NCBI GenBank assembly: GCA_035079385.1
Contig: JAVHKY010000034.1
Coordinates: forward strand, 4,030,001 to 4,094,000
DNA: 64,000 nt
From: Aspidiotus rigidus
Taxonomy: Eukaryota > Arthropoda > Insecta > Hemiptera > Diaspididae
Direction: 5' to 3'
Made by a program: the position numbers and the translations under genes. The notes below the pieces were generated by a model. It did no database searches and was not told where the DNA came from. It was given only the letters and a program-made list of their open reading frames with translations. This document shows, one piece after another, positions 23,633-35,369 of this stretch. Within the stretch, counting starts at the first letter, position 1. Each line of letters starts with the position of its first letter.

Positions 23633-24147
23633 TTGAAGAAGCGGACGTGTATTGTACAGAATAAAGAGCAGACCTTTTCTACGAGATCGTCAACAAGCAC
23701 GAGGATTAGCTCGCGAATACCAGTATTAAATGAAGAATCATCAACTTCGTCTCATATACCGAATGTAAGTACAAGATTTTTCTATACAAGCCCCCTTCTT
23801 AATCAATGTAGCCAAGGAGAGAATATTCCCAATGTTCTCTTCTGATGTAGGTACATACCTAGTTCAAAAATGTGGAAATTTTTGCAGCCCCTATATAAGT
23901 CATCTAGGTCACATAAATGACGAATGGCATACCGCGAATATTTCTTACAAAAAACTCCGAATAGAACACGTTTCTCCTTCAAAATGAACAAACATAGGCC
24001 TACTCATTCTTGACAGAAAAACTAATCCAAGATTTTCTAATTTTAAATCATGTAGTTAAGTACTCAAGGAGGTAGAAGTCCTACTTTTCTAGAGCATGGA
24101 ATTCGGGAATCTGGCGAACATGAAAATCCATCGAGTTGGGATTTTGC
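23633..24147 (+). CDS. Candidate 5' exons of a plus-strand gene, unlinked
   Basis: A frame from ATG 23633 (44 codons, Ser/Thr/Arg-rich, ending SSTSSHIPN) runs into a strong donor (gtaagt) at 23765. A short exon 24093-24147 follows a good acceptor (cttttctag) and ends at gtgagt, reading HGIRESGEHENPSSWDFA in the phase that joins 24358. The first exon's phase does not fit the second, so an exon is missing, the start is wrong, or the gene is decayed. Confidence 0.3.
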
Positions 24148-24357
24148 GTGAGTATATTAATGCATGAGAAATAAGAGAAATATAGCAAGTTTTGCAGCAT
24201 TGCATGTACCTTTTAAAAAAATCGCTCAAGACTTAAATACGTTGTTTCTTCAATTTTTAATTAGTTTTTTTGAATGTTCTATTGCTTCTTTCTATATTTA
24301 CTTATATTTATGACAAGAGTTACTGCTTCAATATTATAGCATTAAAATTTTTGTTAG

Positions 24358-24589
24358 GTCCTCCTCCGATAATCCTGTTCCAAATTTGGTTACTCCGGCA
24401 CCAGCAGGGCTATTAGGCACATGGGAAATTGACCAATTTTCCAGTAGTCTTAATGCTCCATCAAATTTGGAACCTCTACAAAAAGATGTAGAGGATTTGA
24501 AGAAGGAGGTAATGGAGATCAAAAAGGATGTGAGGAATATGGCGGAGGATGTGAAAAACATTCAGACGTCCATAGAATTTTTAGTTTAG
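24358..24589 (+). CDS. Coiled-coil terminal exon, unknown protein
   Basis: After acceptor 'tttttgttag' the plus frame reads SSSDNPVPNLVTPAPAGLLG, then LEPLQKDVEDLKKEVMEIKK and DVRNMAEDVKNIQTSIEFL before a stop. The second half is a clear heptad-type coiled coil. AATAAA occurs at 24624, 35 bp past the stop, so this looks like a real 3' end. It joins in phase to the short exon 24093-24147. Confidence 0.4.
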
Positions 24590-24697
24590 ATGGCTGGCTT
24601 GAATGAGAGCTTGCTCAATGGTGAATAAAAAATAATCCATATTTTGCGATTGTCATGCATGAATATTTGTACAGTACATTGGATGATATTTTCATAG

Positions 24698-24921
24698 GGA
24701 TAAAGAAACCATCACCTGTAGTTCATAAGATACCTTCGAAGTCCTCTACTGGGCAAAATAAAACGCCCAGTAAGACACCGTCGAAAATGACTCCAAAGAA
24801 ATCATCAGGTCATGGTGGCCTTGATGAGCTGAAGAAATCTTTGGACCTTCCCGTCATGACCCTGAGCAAGTTGGAAGCTTTTCAGGAGTCACTGAAGGTT
24901 TCAAGTAATTTGGAGAAATTT
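24698..24921 (+). CDS. Exon with the first part of a DUF4806-like domain
   Basis: Acceptor 'attttcatag' and donor 'gtaagt' bound a 224-bp exon. It encodes a Lys/Ser/Pro-rich linker (SKTPSKMTPKKSSGHGG) then LDELKKSLDLPVMTLSKLEA and FQESLKVSSNLEKF. The LP--T---LE-FE--L pattern is how DUF4806 domains of insect proteins begin; the rest of the domain (GG ... IL---L) should be in the next exon, but I cannot find it before 25.8 kb. It could be a truncated copy or a gene with a very diverged remainder. Confidence 0.4.
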
Positions 24922-25851
24922 GTAAGTAGACAGGAGTTAATTTGAAGAAATATTTCCCATCTTGTCCTTTATTGAGTAGATATCCTGCCCACGTGCAAAT
25001 TTTTTAATGAGTAAAATTTACAAAAAAAAAAAAAAAAAAAAAATCATGAAATAGGATTAAATGATAAATAGATAAATAATGCTTTATTTTTTTATTTTCG
25101 TTTCCAACAAAGTGCCGTAACGTCCTTAGATGTATTAATACTAAAATTTGTTGGCTGTATATTTTTGTAAGTCACTAATTAATTTTTTATGTACTCATGT
25201 TCATGTAGAGAAAATTGCTGACATACATTGTCAACCCTTCGGTCAGCAATATTATGGACCATATTGCTGACCGACCAGTTAGTACACGTATATATATATT
25301 CCATCCATTACCGAAAGTAAAAATCGATATGGAAAGTGACCAATTTTGTAAATTGGTCACTATATGGTCTCATAGAAAGTGAGTAACTGCCGAATAAATA
25401 ATATCTATATTATCTTGTAAATGTTTATAAAAGTTGTACAAAATAGCTCCGAGAGAAAATTTGGAAAATTTGGCTCCAATTCAATATGTTTTTCTCCCAT
25501 GCTTTCTTTGACTATCAGTTTATCTAAAAAATAATGAGTGACATGAAGCATTTTGCAGTGAACTTTTATTTTATAGAAATAAACAAGTTTTTATGCTCAG
25601 AATACGGTATAATATATGCTTCGAATACTCATAAACTTGAACGTTCATATTTCCAGTATCAACAGACTTAGGCTAATTATCAAGTAAAGTGAAATTATTG
25701 CTATTCTTCACTTTCTATAAGAATAGTATTCTTTTGTTTGCGCTGAAATTTTTAATCGAGTGGGCACACGCAGTACCCTTGCAGTATTTGTGCGTTCATT
25801 GGAAAAGCATAGATGCATAATTTATGATGATCTCCTTTGCTTCCTCTACAG

Positions 25852-28676
25852 AATGTCTCCATTTCCGTGATATCAGGGAAGAAAAAGATGTCCCACCGGA
25901 AAGCCGAACAAAGATTCAAAACGATTTCTATCGTTATGTACGAACGGCGAGAGAGTATGTTCGTCAAAAAAGTAAAATTGGACGCGAGAATTCTGGTAAG
26001 AGTTCATTTTTCTCAATGAAACATTATGCACGTGGGAATGTTAAATACATCGTATTCCTATAATTTTATTTTATATAGATCTTGAAGATGAGGTATCAAA
26101 AAAGAGGAAGAAAAGTGAAGAATCCGAAGCTTTTACAGGTAAATAATTAAAAATTTCCTACTAGCCGAAAAATTTCATTATCACTAGTACAGGCTATTAC
26201 ATATCGTTGAAGAGAGATGTGTACTACAGCGTATACCTATGCACATAGATGTGTGTACACAAAGATTCAACAAAAACAATGCTGAAAGAGTTGAGACGGT
26301 TGGCTCCCGACTGATAACATTTGAAATAGCCACAAGGAATAACTTCAAGGGCGATCTTTTCACTAGGAAAAATCAATTAGAACAAAAAATGTTGATAAGT
26401 AGTAAAAGTTTTTTGTTTTTACTCTGCGCTCAAGTTCCGGTCAACTGTAAGCCCAGGATGAAGTACCTACAGATTGAATTATGGACACATGATTTTTTTA
26501 TCCAATCAATCAAGAAGTGCGGTGACCGGACTCTCTTTCTCATTCTCGTTCGTCGTACGTTCTCCGTCACGCTACCACGCTACAGGAAACCCGTCTTTCT
26601 CCTTTCTCTTCTCTCCTTTCACTGCACTGCTCTCGTTTTCTTCCCGCGTGCGACGAACGAGGGTGGTTTCGTACGAATGACAAAATATGTAATGTTACGA
26701 GTCCGATTGAACACGTCCTTCGAAATAAACGCATCTGTCTTCGTTAACCCCGTGCATTTTCTTTCGTATCATTTTCGTAGTGGAACACGAGATTCCGCAG
26801 AAGTATTATCCCATTTTTTTTTCTTTCGTTTTTCTTGTTTCTTAGTATTACACAGTGAACAATCTTTCTGGTATTGATGGATGAAAATATGAAAGGTGCA
26901 AAATATTCAAAAGTGTATTGACACACTTATCATTAGCTTATCTCATGTCAATCCCCCTCCCTCACGCTGAATTCATTAACAAATACACTGTGGAATATAT
27001 CTTGCACATTTTAAATGTTTATCCAACAATATATCAAAAAGATTATCTACTGCACAATCCTAAGAGAAAAAAAAAACTTGAGTTCGTAAAAAACCTAATC
27101 TAAGTATTTCAGATACTGCATTACATTACGAATTCTGGCGATTTTGAAAGTATAATATTATACTTTTACTTCAGTAAACGATATTTTTGTTGAAAAGTAC
27201 TCAAAAGAAGTTGAACTAAATTGAGAACGTCGATCTTAGAAGCGTCGTGACGAGTAGAATCAATTCACATAATACATTAGGAATTCTAAGGAGTTGCTCA
27301 AGTCACCGCACTGGTGACGATGACCCTCTCATGCACAGTAAGATGCAGACTTCCTATCACTGACATACATCTCTCTTCAGTCCATGTATAAATGATAATA
27401 CCTAATTATTGATAATATGTAATAATAATTAATTAATCTTACATTTTGGTCTCCGCATATTCAGAAAAAAATGTGAACAATAAACGCAAAATACGCAGCA
27501 AATAAAGATTATAAGTAAAACTCAGAACCACTAAACTTCAATATAAAAAAATAATTCAAAACTTGAAAAGTTTCACTCTGACGACGCGACATAACGCTCT
27601 ATCGACAAGACGATTGGAAACGCAATGAAGATGAGAAAAGCACTTCCGAACCCATATAGGTACATATTTTAAATTCCTTGATTCATACTGAAAATGACCC
27701 CTACCAGCATGCTTTTGCATGTACATGATAATCGAAGACCCTTTCAACAATGGGAAAAAAAATCCGAACAAAAGAAAATGTGTTTTCTATTACCTATATA
27801 TTATGATTGTAAAAGTTCATTTTCATTGGCCAAAAACGGTGGTGTGCCGCGGTTTGCGAAAACTCGGCTTGGGGTGTGAAAGGAAGAGCTCTCGCAGCAG
27901 CAATTGCATGACCGACTTTTCGTATCATTTGATGACTCATTAACAAGTTACAATTATTTCATGTTCCAAACACTTTTCTTAAATTTCAAAAGGGAGTACA
28001 AATTTCACTTTTTCTAGAGTTTTACCTTATAGCTGATCCCTCTTTTTGATTCAAAAAGTCAGTAAAACTTGGGTTTACGACCAATCTTGGCAAGACGTTG
28101 AATACTCAATCGAATGCCGTCAATCGCATTTTTTTTCACCTTAATCCGGGTTTTTGCAAAATGCGTTACAAATATCATAAGATAAAGAAGAAAGATAGAT
28201 TGAAATCTTCCAAAAACCAAAAATTCCACTACCGCACAGTTTATTGTTAATTGTACAAACAAATTTGAAGACACAAGAAAGTCGTAAAATATTGTAAAAT
28301 TGTATAAATTGTAAAAGCCGAAAAGAGTTGACAGCAATGACGCCAAAAAGCTCGCCAACCTTGAAATTCGTATTTTTAAACAAACCAAATTTTCTCTCGT
28401 GAAGCTCCAAGAGTCTACCAACAGTTCATACGCATCATTATGCTTTCAATATAGTAGTACTCTCGTATATGATAGGGAATGAAATAATCTTAAAATTGTT
28501 ACCTAGGATATAAAACATAGTTCTATGAGAATATTTTCTTGTAAACAATCTATTTTCTTTTTTTGTAGAACATCAAGTTCAGTCGAATAAGGTTAGAAGG
28601 ACAAAAGAATCAGCAGTACCTGACAACAATTTGGATGTTGTTGGAAACAAAGATCTGGAAGCCGCAAGTGGTAATT
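25852..28676 (+). CDS. Three in-phase exons of a charged protein, unknown
   Basis: Three exons with good splice sites, all in phase 1: 25852-25995 (acceptor tctacag, donor gtaagag; DIREEKDVPPESRTKIQNDF, YVRTAREYVRQKSKIGREN), 26079-26138 (acceptor tatatag; DLEDEVSKKRKKSEESEAFT) and 28569-28670 (acceptor tttgtag; EHQVQSNKVRRTKESAVPDN). The last either ends at a donor (gtaatt) or reads on to a stop at 28674-28676. Split codons are restored at both junctions, and the product is a typical disordered basic/acidic linker. It may be a 5' portion of a DUF4806-type gene, since such proteins carry linkers of this sort, but this is inference. The second intron is 2.4 kb. Confidence 0.5.
26140..28568. other. 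Long intron or intergenic stretch
   Basis: Includes a pyrimidine-rich, CpG-containing patch at about 26530-26720 (plus ORF 26239-26877 has no domain) that could be promoter-like. The overlapping minus frames at 28059-28421 look like chance. Nothing else supported. Confidence 0.4.
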
Positions 28677-28679
28677 AAA

Positions 28680-29785
28680 GAATCAAAATATATACTTAAA
28701 GGAAGGGTATGGACGACTGAAGAGAGTAATCTACCTTCAGTGACAAATTCTATTGAACCCCTAAACGGCCTGGCAGTCCTCACGGACTAACTTCTTCACC
28801 AAAAGTTTCAGTCCCCTATCTCAACTATTGATCGCTCCAGAGTCATAAGAGCTCGGATTTTTCGGCACTAAAAATGAAAAGTTTTGGCCTTTAACGTTGC
28901 ATTTTCGACATTATTTGGCATTTAAAAAAAAATGAAAAAAACCATGCGTTTTCAGTGTTTTTACAAATTCACGATTAGAATTATTCAATTTACGACCAAA
29001 ATGACGTGATTTTTACAAAAATAAACGTTTTTTGGGGATTAAACTCATCAATAAGAAATCCTAGCAATTTTTCAATCAAAATTTTCAATGTTTCAACTTT
29101 GAACTAGAAATGATATTTTCAAAAACAACTGTCCAATTTTCATTGAAATTGCCGCATTTTGAGCAATTTTCTCGACTTTTTGAACAATTTAATGTTCATT
29201 ATTAGAAAAGGAAACTCAGAACTCATTTTTCTTGCTGCTCGGGTTGGGTTTCATTAACTGGCGCATTGAAAATAATTGAAATGAACGGATGACCTATTTA
29301 ATGGAGAACATGAACAGTCCCCATACCATCTTGGGAGAATTAGGTACTCCATTTTTCATTTTTTCTCTTTTTTTTGTTCTTGTTTATATATTGCAGGGTC
29401 ATAATCGAGTTGAAAGCCTCTACCCTCTTGTATAACTACATCGCTATAATTGAAATTTGTTCAATTTTGCAGCCACCACTTTCTTTTTTTCTCGTTTTGC
29501 TATGTTTCTTGCGTGAACGTTAGATTGGACTTGGAAAAATTTTTACATCCACGGTATTGGAATCTTGCTACCTATCCCAAAATTTGCAGGTGCGTAAGCT
29601 AAAGAGAATTCGAATTTTTTAGACCCCGCGCTGAGAAGAAAAGAACCCCAATTTCGTACGTTGTAATGGAAAAACCTAAAAAATCGAACGTTCATTAGGC
29701 ATGGTGATCAGCATCAAAGTTTTGCATTTTCACATCTACATAGAATTCCCCCCTTTCATAAATAAGGGATATGTATAAATGGAGA
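28680..29785. other. AT-rich stretch, no gene
   Basis: No recognisable coding segment on either strand. Confidence 0.5.
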
Positions 29786-29786
29786 G

Positions 29787-30022
29787 TATCTAAACAGCGT
29801 ACGATGTGCAGACGACATTATTTTGATAGCAAAAAACCTCGACAAAATGGAGGGAATGCTGAGGGAACTGAGTGAAGAGGGCAAAAAGACTGGTTTAGAA
29901 ATGAACATGGGGAAAACAAGAGGGACGAAATATAATTTTTTGATAAATAAACTGCATCACCGGGTGGCCTACGATCGACGTGAATGGGAAAGGTTGAGGG
30001 AGGCCTTTGCCCGATCGGGCTA
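29787..30022 (+). pseudogene. LINE RT fragment with internal deletion
   Basis: The plus frame reads LNSVRCADDIILIAKNLDKM and EGMLRELSEEGKKTGLEMNM, the RT catalytic loop (CADD) and following helix of RTE/CR1-like LINEs. It then jumps directly to HHRVAYDRREWERLREAFAR and a stop, a typical C-terminal end. Several hundred residues between are missing. The frame survives the deletion, but the 5' part is gone. Confidence 0.7.
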
Positions 30023-30249
30023 ATGTAATATGATTATTGCAGTAAAGGCGATAAATCAAATTGTCCCCTCCAAAAATTAAATTCCTTATAAAAGGAATCA
30101 TACTCGATGCTACCCGCATCACATCGGCACCTGTATGTACCTTACAGGCAATTCAACGTACATAAACCTACTTTTAATCATCTGTTTGTATTGTTTTCAA
30201 ATTCTTTTCGACAATATTTTCAATCTTCTGGAAAGTCCGCTTTCAACTG

Positions 30250-30288
30250 CCCCCCCCCCCCCCCCCAAAAAAAAAAAAAAAAAAAAAA
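30250..30288. repeat. Adjacent poly-C and poly-A runs
   Basis: About 17 C directly followed by about 21 A on the plus strand. Such junctions often mark a retroposon tail. Confidence 0.95.
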
Positions 30289-30491
30289 ATCCACATTTTC
30301 TCACATTTGGAAGAAAAATTTTGTCTACGCGCTTGGATTACAATAAAAAAATTCTTTACTAACCTATCATCTTTTTTTATTTTTGTTTTTTCAAAAGTAT
30401 ACAAAATATATCCAGCCTTCACATCGAACCCGAAATCCGCACCTAGACGATTTACAAGGATGAGATTGAAAATGTAGGTACCTATATTATT

Positions 30492-30797
30492 TCAGTCGTC
30501 TACTTTCGTTTTCTGGCGTTCGCACGGTATTGTCGGATCAAGAAATGGATGAGCTTTTAGAATCGATGACAATGAATCCTCAACTCTTTCCTCTTTTAGT
30601 TCTCTCTTCTGACGTTCCACTTCGCATGGAATTGTCGGCTTTAGAATTGGATTTGTTTCTCTCTTTGATGATCCTCTCGACACTCGAAGTTCCTCTTCTA
30701 ATTCGTTTACTCTGACTTTGAGTGCAGTATTTTCTTTTTTTATTTTTTCGTATTGTTTGGCGATGAAGACAATGCTCGTCATTGCTTCATCGTCCAT
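30492..30797 (-). CDS. Small coiled-coil protein ORF, 101 aa, unknown
   Basis: An intronless minus-strand frame with normal composition. Residues about 14-38 form a leucine-zipper-like coiled coil (YEKIKKENTALKVRVNELEE). The C-terminal half has a duplicated block, KPTIPCEVERQK and DPTIPCERQK, about 30 residues apart. No TATA box or poly-A signal stands out, and no family is recognised. Confidence 0.35.
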   Translation of the reverse strand: MDDEAMTSIVFIAKQYEKIKKENTALKVRVNELEEELRVSRGSSKRETNPILKPTIPCEVERQKRELKEERVEDSLSSILKAHPFLDPTIPCERQKTKVDD

Positions 30798-30799
30798 CG

Positions 30800-32145
30800 T
30801 TCACTTCGGTAGTTAACAACAACTAACAATTAATATCTGTAAAACGTCAAATGCGAAAATTCAACATTTTTTGTATGACGTACCTACGAATTTTCATTTT
30901 ATGAATTACAATTCCTATTATTTTAAAAAACAATACGTCATAGATATCTAAGAATTGAGAACTAGCATCTGTTTTTTGTTAATTTCCAGGGCTATTTATT
31001 TTATTATTTCAATTTTTTATTCGAAATTTGTAATTTCGTAACATTTATTTTTTCAATAGTTACTATTTATCGAGACGTTTCTCCTCAGCTTATTACAATG
31101 TTATGGAGGAAGAGAGAGAGAGTTTCTATTAGAAAAATAAAAATTTTAATTTACCCTTACAGAGATCACGATAAAAGCTGAGTTTTATCGATTTTATTTC
31201 TAAAAGTAAAGGCCACAAAAATACGTTTTTCCACGTTACCTATGATTCATGGTGTTAATGACTTTTTATACTTGTTCACAAGTATATTCATTTTGATGAG
31301 GTACTAAATTCTTATAATTTTAATTAAGGAATAAAATATCATTCCTTCGATGGATTTGTGATTATTTTATAAACCTTTATACCTACCCTACTATAATATT
31401 TCTTTTGTTTCAGTTAGTAACAATTTACATAATGTGATATGAAGTGGCATATTACTCGTAAATGAATGATGCGTCGACGCTGCGTCGTTAAACCAACACT
31501 TACACAAAAAAAAAAGACACAAGTACATAAACCAACACTGTCAAAGCATACAGTATACCCCTAATGTAAAGCTGGTATGACCCTAGTATACCAGTAGTTC
31601 ACTGCATAGGTCAAAAAGAGATCTCGTACGCACGCAAGTTTTGAAATGAGGGCATGCAGGGTCAGAGCAAAGACATGTATTGTACATATTGTATATTGTA
31701 GGCGTCTCCTGCTCAGGAGATAGCCACTCAAAATCATGTGCACATAATAAATACATATAAATACATAAAAACATAAATATGCACACGTATTATTCAATCC
31801 ATGAGAGTCGATCTTCTTCTTCCTCCAGGAATCGTACTTTTCATGTCAAAAAAAGTTACGGAATGGAAATATTATTTCTTTTTTCCGTTGAGTTCTTTTG
31901 TGTATGATTTTTTTTTATTTTAATAATTTTTTGTATTAAATTAATGAGCTAATTAGAGCCTGTCATCGGGGCTAATAGCTTGAGGGGCGATGTCATTGAA
32001 ATCGAATGCGGGAGAGAGAATAAAATCGTTGGAGAAATTAAAATACGTTGAACACAGATGGAGAGTTGTCTGAGAGTACTTCTTTGTGATGAGGTGTGAG
32101 TAAGCGGAGCGAGGCTAATTTGCGTCTATAAAAGATATGTTGAAT
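30800..32145. other. AT-rich stretch, no gene
   Basis: Short frames only (for example 31561-31797 minus). Nothing recognised. Confidence 0.5.
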
Positions 32146-32150
32146 GATGG

Positions 32151-32215
32151 GGGGGGGGGGGGGCAGAATCGCAACGAGAGCATTATAGTAATTTAAGGTG
32201 AGTGATGAGATGGGT

Positions 32216-32262
<47 letters not shown>
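32151..32262. repeat. Poly-G run and (TG)n microsatellite
   Basis: About 13 G at 32150-32163, then about 20 TG units at 32219-32259, immediately before the GTCCACC motif array. Confidence 0.95.
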
Positions 32263-32263
<1 letters not shown>

Positions 32264-32281
32264 CGGTCAAACCACAATACG

Positions 32282-32825
32282 TGGACATTGACCGGTATAC
32301 GATATGACTCGGTGGACATTTTTATTGGGTGGACATTTTCAGGTCCACGTAAAAACTAACAGCAGATTCGTGATCCTCGAGTCCTAAAACCCCCCTCAGC
32401 AAAATATCGCCGAAGTCCACTTAATCACCTTTGGTATGTGATGGCGGATGTACCCTGCTGCGCTCTATGATTTTTTGTTGGCATGAGGTCCACCGATATG
32501 CTACAAAAAATCGATGAAAATGTCCCCGCAAATTTGGATATAGTTTGTGTAGAAGGTCCACCTAAAAATTTATACTCACACTAGTGTCCACCTAAAACTA
32601 CACTTGTTTCTTAGCCGTCCACCGAAAAATTTATGTGTTATATAGAAGTCCACCTAAAAATTTATACCTCGCACCAGTGTCCACCTAAAAATACACTTGT
32701 TTCTTAGCCGTCCACCGAAAAATTCATGTGTTATATAGAAGTCCACCTAAAAGAGTTTATCTCGTACTGATGTCCACTTGAAAATGTATGCCTCACATTG
32801 GTGTCCATCTGAAAATACACGCGTT
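32282..32825. repeat. Left array of a GTCCACCTAAAA-type motif, spacing about 31 bp
   Basis: From 32553 to 32804 the motif GTCCAC(C/T)(T/G)(A/G)AAA recurs at about 32553, 32584, 32617, 32648, 32679, 32709, 32740, 32771 and 32804, a 30-33 bp step. Further, more scattered copies in both orientations lie at 32282-32490. The intervening sequence is also partly repeated ('tacacttgtttcttagcc', 'tgtgttatatagaa'), making a higher-order unit of about 92 bp. Confidence 0.85.
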
Positions 32826-32829
32826 TGAT

Positions 32830-34190
32830 CGCATCAACGCGATTTTTAAAATTATGGCCGAAATCATTGGGGGGGGGGGCTCATACTCAAACGAGTGGTA
32901 TAACCGATTATAATGCTGACTTCAGTATGTGCCCGTAGATGATACCCGGCGGTATCGAAACGTCGCTTCTAATAAAAAATTTTTAAAGAGGTGATTAAAG
33001 CCTTGTTTAAAATTTTTCTTGAAAAAGTTGAAAGTTTGAAGAGTTCTAAAAGTTTCTTATTAGTTTGGGGTAGGTCAGTAAGCCAGATGGTAAACGGCAG
33101 ACAACGGTCGACCAATGAAAAAAAATAAAAGAAAAAACCTAGAACACAATCTTTGTTTGAAAAATATTCAGTATCTATTTGAGCATGGAACATTTCAATT
33201 CCAAAAATACACAAACTTTGAAAAATTGAAAGGACATTATTGAATCACTGAGAATCGAAAACGACACAACATGAAATGAACTAGACACAGAGTTCATCCT
33301 CCACAATATCTCGCATAACTCGTTCAGCTGAAAAGCATTTACGTACCTAGTTCACAATTTTAACACACAATGAGTGAGAGAAATAGTTGCCGGATGGAGA
33401 GACACAATATTGATACGTGACTGTTTTCCTTGGGAACTAATTTCTGGGAAACGGAAGAGAACAAATATCAGATGTACGAGTATTTTCGATTAAAGGTACT
33501 ATTAATTGTAGATGTGTTAATAATATGATGATACAATTTAGTTTTTGATATCGTTTTTCGCGGAATTTACGAACGTTAATGCTTACTTTTTGTGTTTATC
33601 CAATTTTAATTAGCCCACTTTGTAATGTTAGGCGATGTTATGTATGTTCTTATGGAAAGCACTTCAAAAAACACATAATTGAGGACCTACCTGTAAAAAG
33701 GGCGTATGTCTGTCGGACGCTCTTTGTGCGGAGACCTCGATTTTTGTGCGTTTCAGATTATATTATGAACCATCTTTTATAATTTTTTTTTTTTAACCCA
33801 TGATTTTTTTCATCTCAGCAAAAAGGGCGTCCGCTATCATATTTTCAAGAATCTCTACTTTGTTCGTTATTAAATGTATTCAAAATACGATTGTTGCATC
33901 TTATAAAAGAAGAGTCACTCTTTAATTTTTATTCTTCTAATTTTTTCGATTAAACTCGTCGTTGCGGAGATATTTTGGGCTGAAACTTCAAACTTATTTT
34001 TCTGTGATAAATTTTTTTTCACGGACGCCCTTTGTGCAGATAGGTTCTCAATTGTTATTTGCGAACATAGCATTTGATTTCAAAGAAAGAATATATTACC
34101 GAAAGAGTAAACGATTCTCGATTTTTTGAGCCAGGTCTCGTCAAGATTGATTAACTACAAAGCGAGTTATGAACGTTTTAAAAAAAAAGT
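32830..34190. other. Interior of the array-bounded segment, no gene recognised
   Basis: A poly-G run lies at about 32871-32880. A 'ggcgt(c)cg' block recurs in both orientations around 33700-34030 ('aaaaagggcgt', 'cggacgccctttgtgc'). No open frame with a domain. Confidence 0.4.
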
Positions 34191-34191
34191 T

Positions 34192-34245
34192 AGACAGAGG
34201 ACAAAGTGCGGTACATTACCAAGCTTTGTCCCCTGTCTGACTTTT
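34192..34245. repeat. Hairpin
   Basis: GTTAGACAGAGGACAAAG pairs with CTTTGTCCCCTGTCTGAC across a loop of about 16 bases, with one or two mismatches. Confidence 0.75.
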
Positions 34246-34509
34246 TGAATACTATATTCACAAATGAATGATTACCTACGTGTTTTGTGAGTGTTTTTTC
34301 CGTAAGAGTGTATGTAACGATAACCTTCTTGCGCGGCGTTGCCAAGTTGATAATTGAAGACGACTGTGATCAAAGTCACACAACATTATGCTTCCCATTA
34401 TAATAATAGTTTTTAGTTCTGGTTTATGAAATAATGGTTGTTCTACTTGTAATAATTTTGGTGGATGAGTTCCCTTGGTTTATTGGATCACATACCGAAA
34501 TAGTATATT

Positions 34510-34790
34510 GCGCTACAAGAGAAGGAAGTAAGCAAGATCTGAACGAGCGCTTTGTCGACCCGAGCCAGCGAGGGCCGCCATGCAGCGCGAGTTTGTCGCG
34601 TACTTCGTTCTCGTGTGGCGCGGCGTACGCTATTTCTAGGTTCACACGAACGCGCATACACATTGCTCGCGCGCAATGCGATCCAATTTCCTAAGGAAAA
34701 ACCCGACGCGTCTTTATTCTTTGTGAGCAAAAAACGCGACCTCGCGCCGTATAACGAAGCATGTTGAGTATGTCTTTTTGTTTGTGTGAA
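34510..34790. promoter_or_regulatory. CpG-rich island, possible promoter
   Basis: About 280 bp dense in CG dinucleotides (blocks such as 'gcgcgcaatgcgatc' and 'aaaacgcgacctcgcgccg') in an otherwise AT-rich region. It is open on both strands (34434-34694 plus, 34488-34730 minus), with no recognised product. A promoter or the GC-rich core of a transposon are both possible. Confidence 0.35.
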
Positions 34791-35305
34791 CCGAAAAAAA
34801 ATCTAATTGCTGAAATAAAAAAATCTATATTATGCTGAAATCGATACACAACTTTCCACAAAGTCGATGCGCCGCAGCACGAAAATTAAGAAATGGAGAC
34901 TGTGTGAGTTTTGTAATTTCATGTGGACATTCTCACTCGCTGAAAAATATGAGTGAGGCTGCGCCGCGCACAGTTCACTTGTATCATTGCCAGGATCTCA
35001 GTTACCAGTATTTTTCGGTCCGCACATTTTTAGGTGGACGTTTGTTACAATTATCAAAAGAAACATGAAAAGTGATTGAGTGTCGCGTCCGCGTGATTGA
35101 ACCATGCTCCGTAGAAGCTTGACAGAACGACGAATAAAGAAGAAAAAAAAATAATAATAGTATATTATGCAACTAGTGCAAAAAAGTGAAAAATAGCCAA
35201 CAAGTGCGAAGTTTGATTCCCGAAGCAAAGCCGAGGGTAGCAAATCGCACGAGTAGCCATTTTTTACTGTTTTGCACGAGTTCCATACGATATTTTATTC
35301 AAAAA

Positions 35306-35363
35306 GTGCAAATAAAGTAGCGATATTATTGCTCTAGTGCAATAATATCGCTACTTTTTTGCA
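35306..35363. repeat. Hairpin, 27-bp stem
   Basis: The left arm (35306-35332, containing 'aagtagcgatattattgc') is followed after four bases by its near-exact reverse complement. The outer 'ttgcactagttg' sequence also occurs at the hairpin at 37979-38042, so they belong to one repeat family. Confidence 0.85.
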
Positions 35364-35369
35364 CTAGTT

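Noticed and set aside
26239..26877. 212-aa plus-strand ORF
   Set aside because: Serine/phenylalanine-rich translation of a pyrimidine-rich patch inside a probable intron; no recognisable domain or splice support.
28059..28421. Overlapping minus-strand ORFs
   Set aside because: Two frames over the same AT-rich DNA, both Phe/Leu-rich and domain-free; judged chance.
32553..32825. CRISPR-like regularity (12-bp motif every 31 bp)
   Set aside because: The sequence between motifs is itself repeated, repeats vary, the genome is eukaryotic, and a mirrored array exists at 36.3-36.7 kb. It is a tandem/subterminal repeat, not a CRISPR array.
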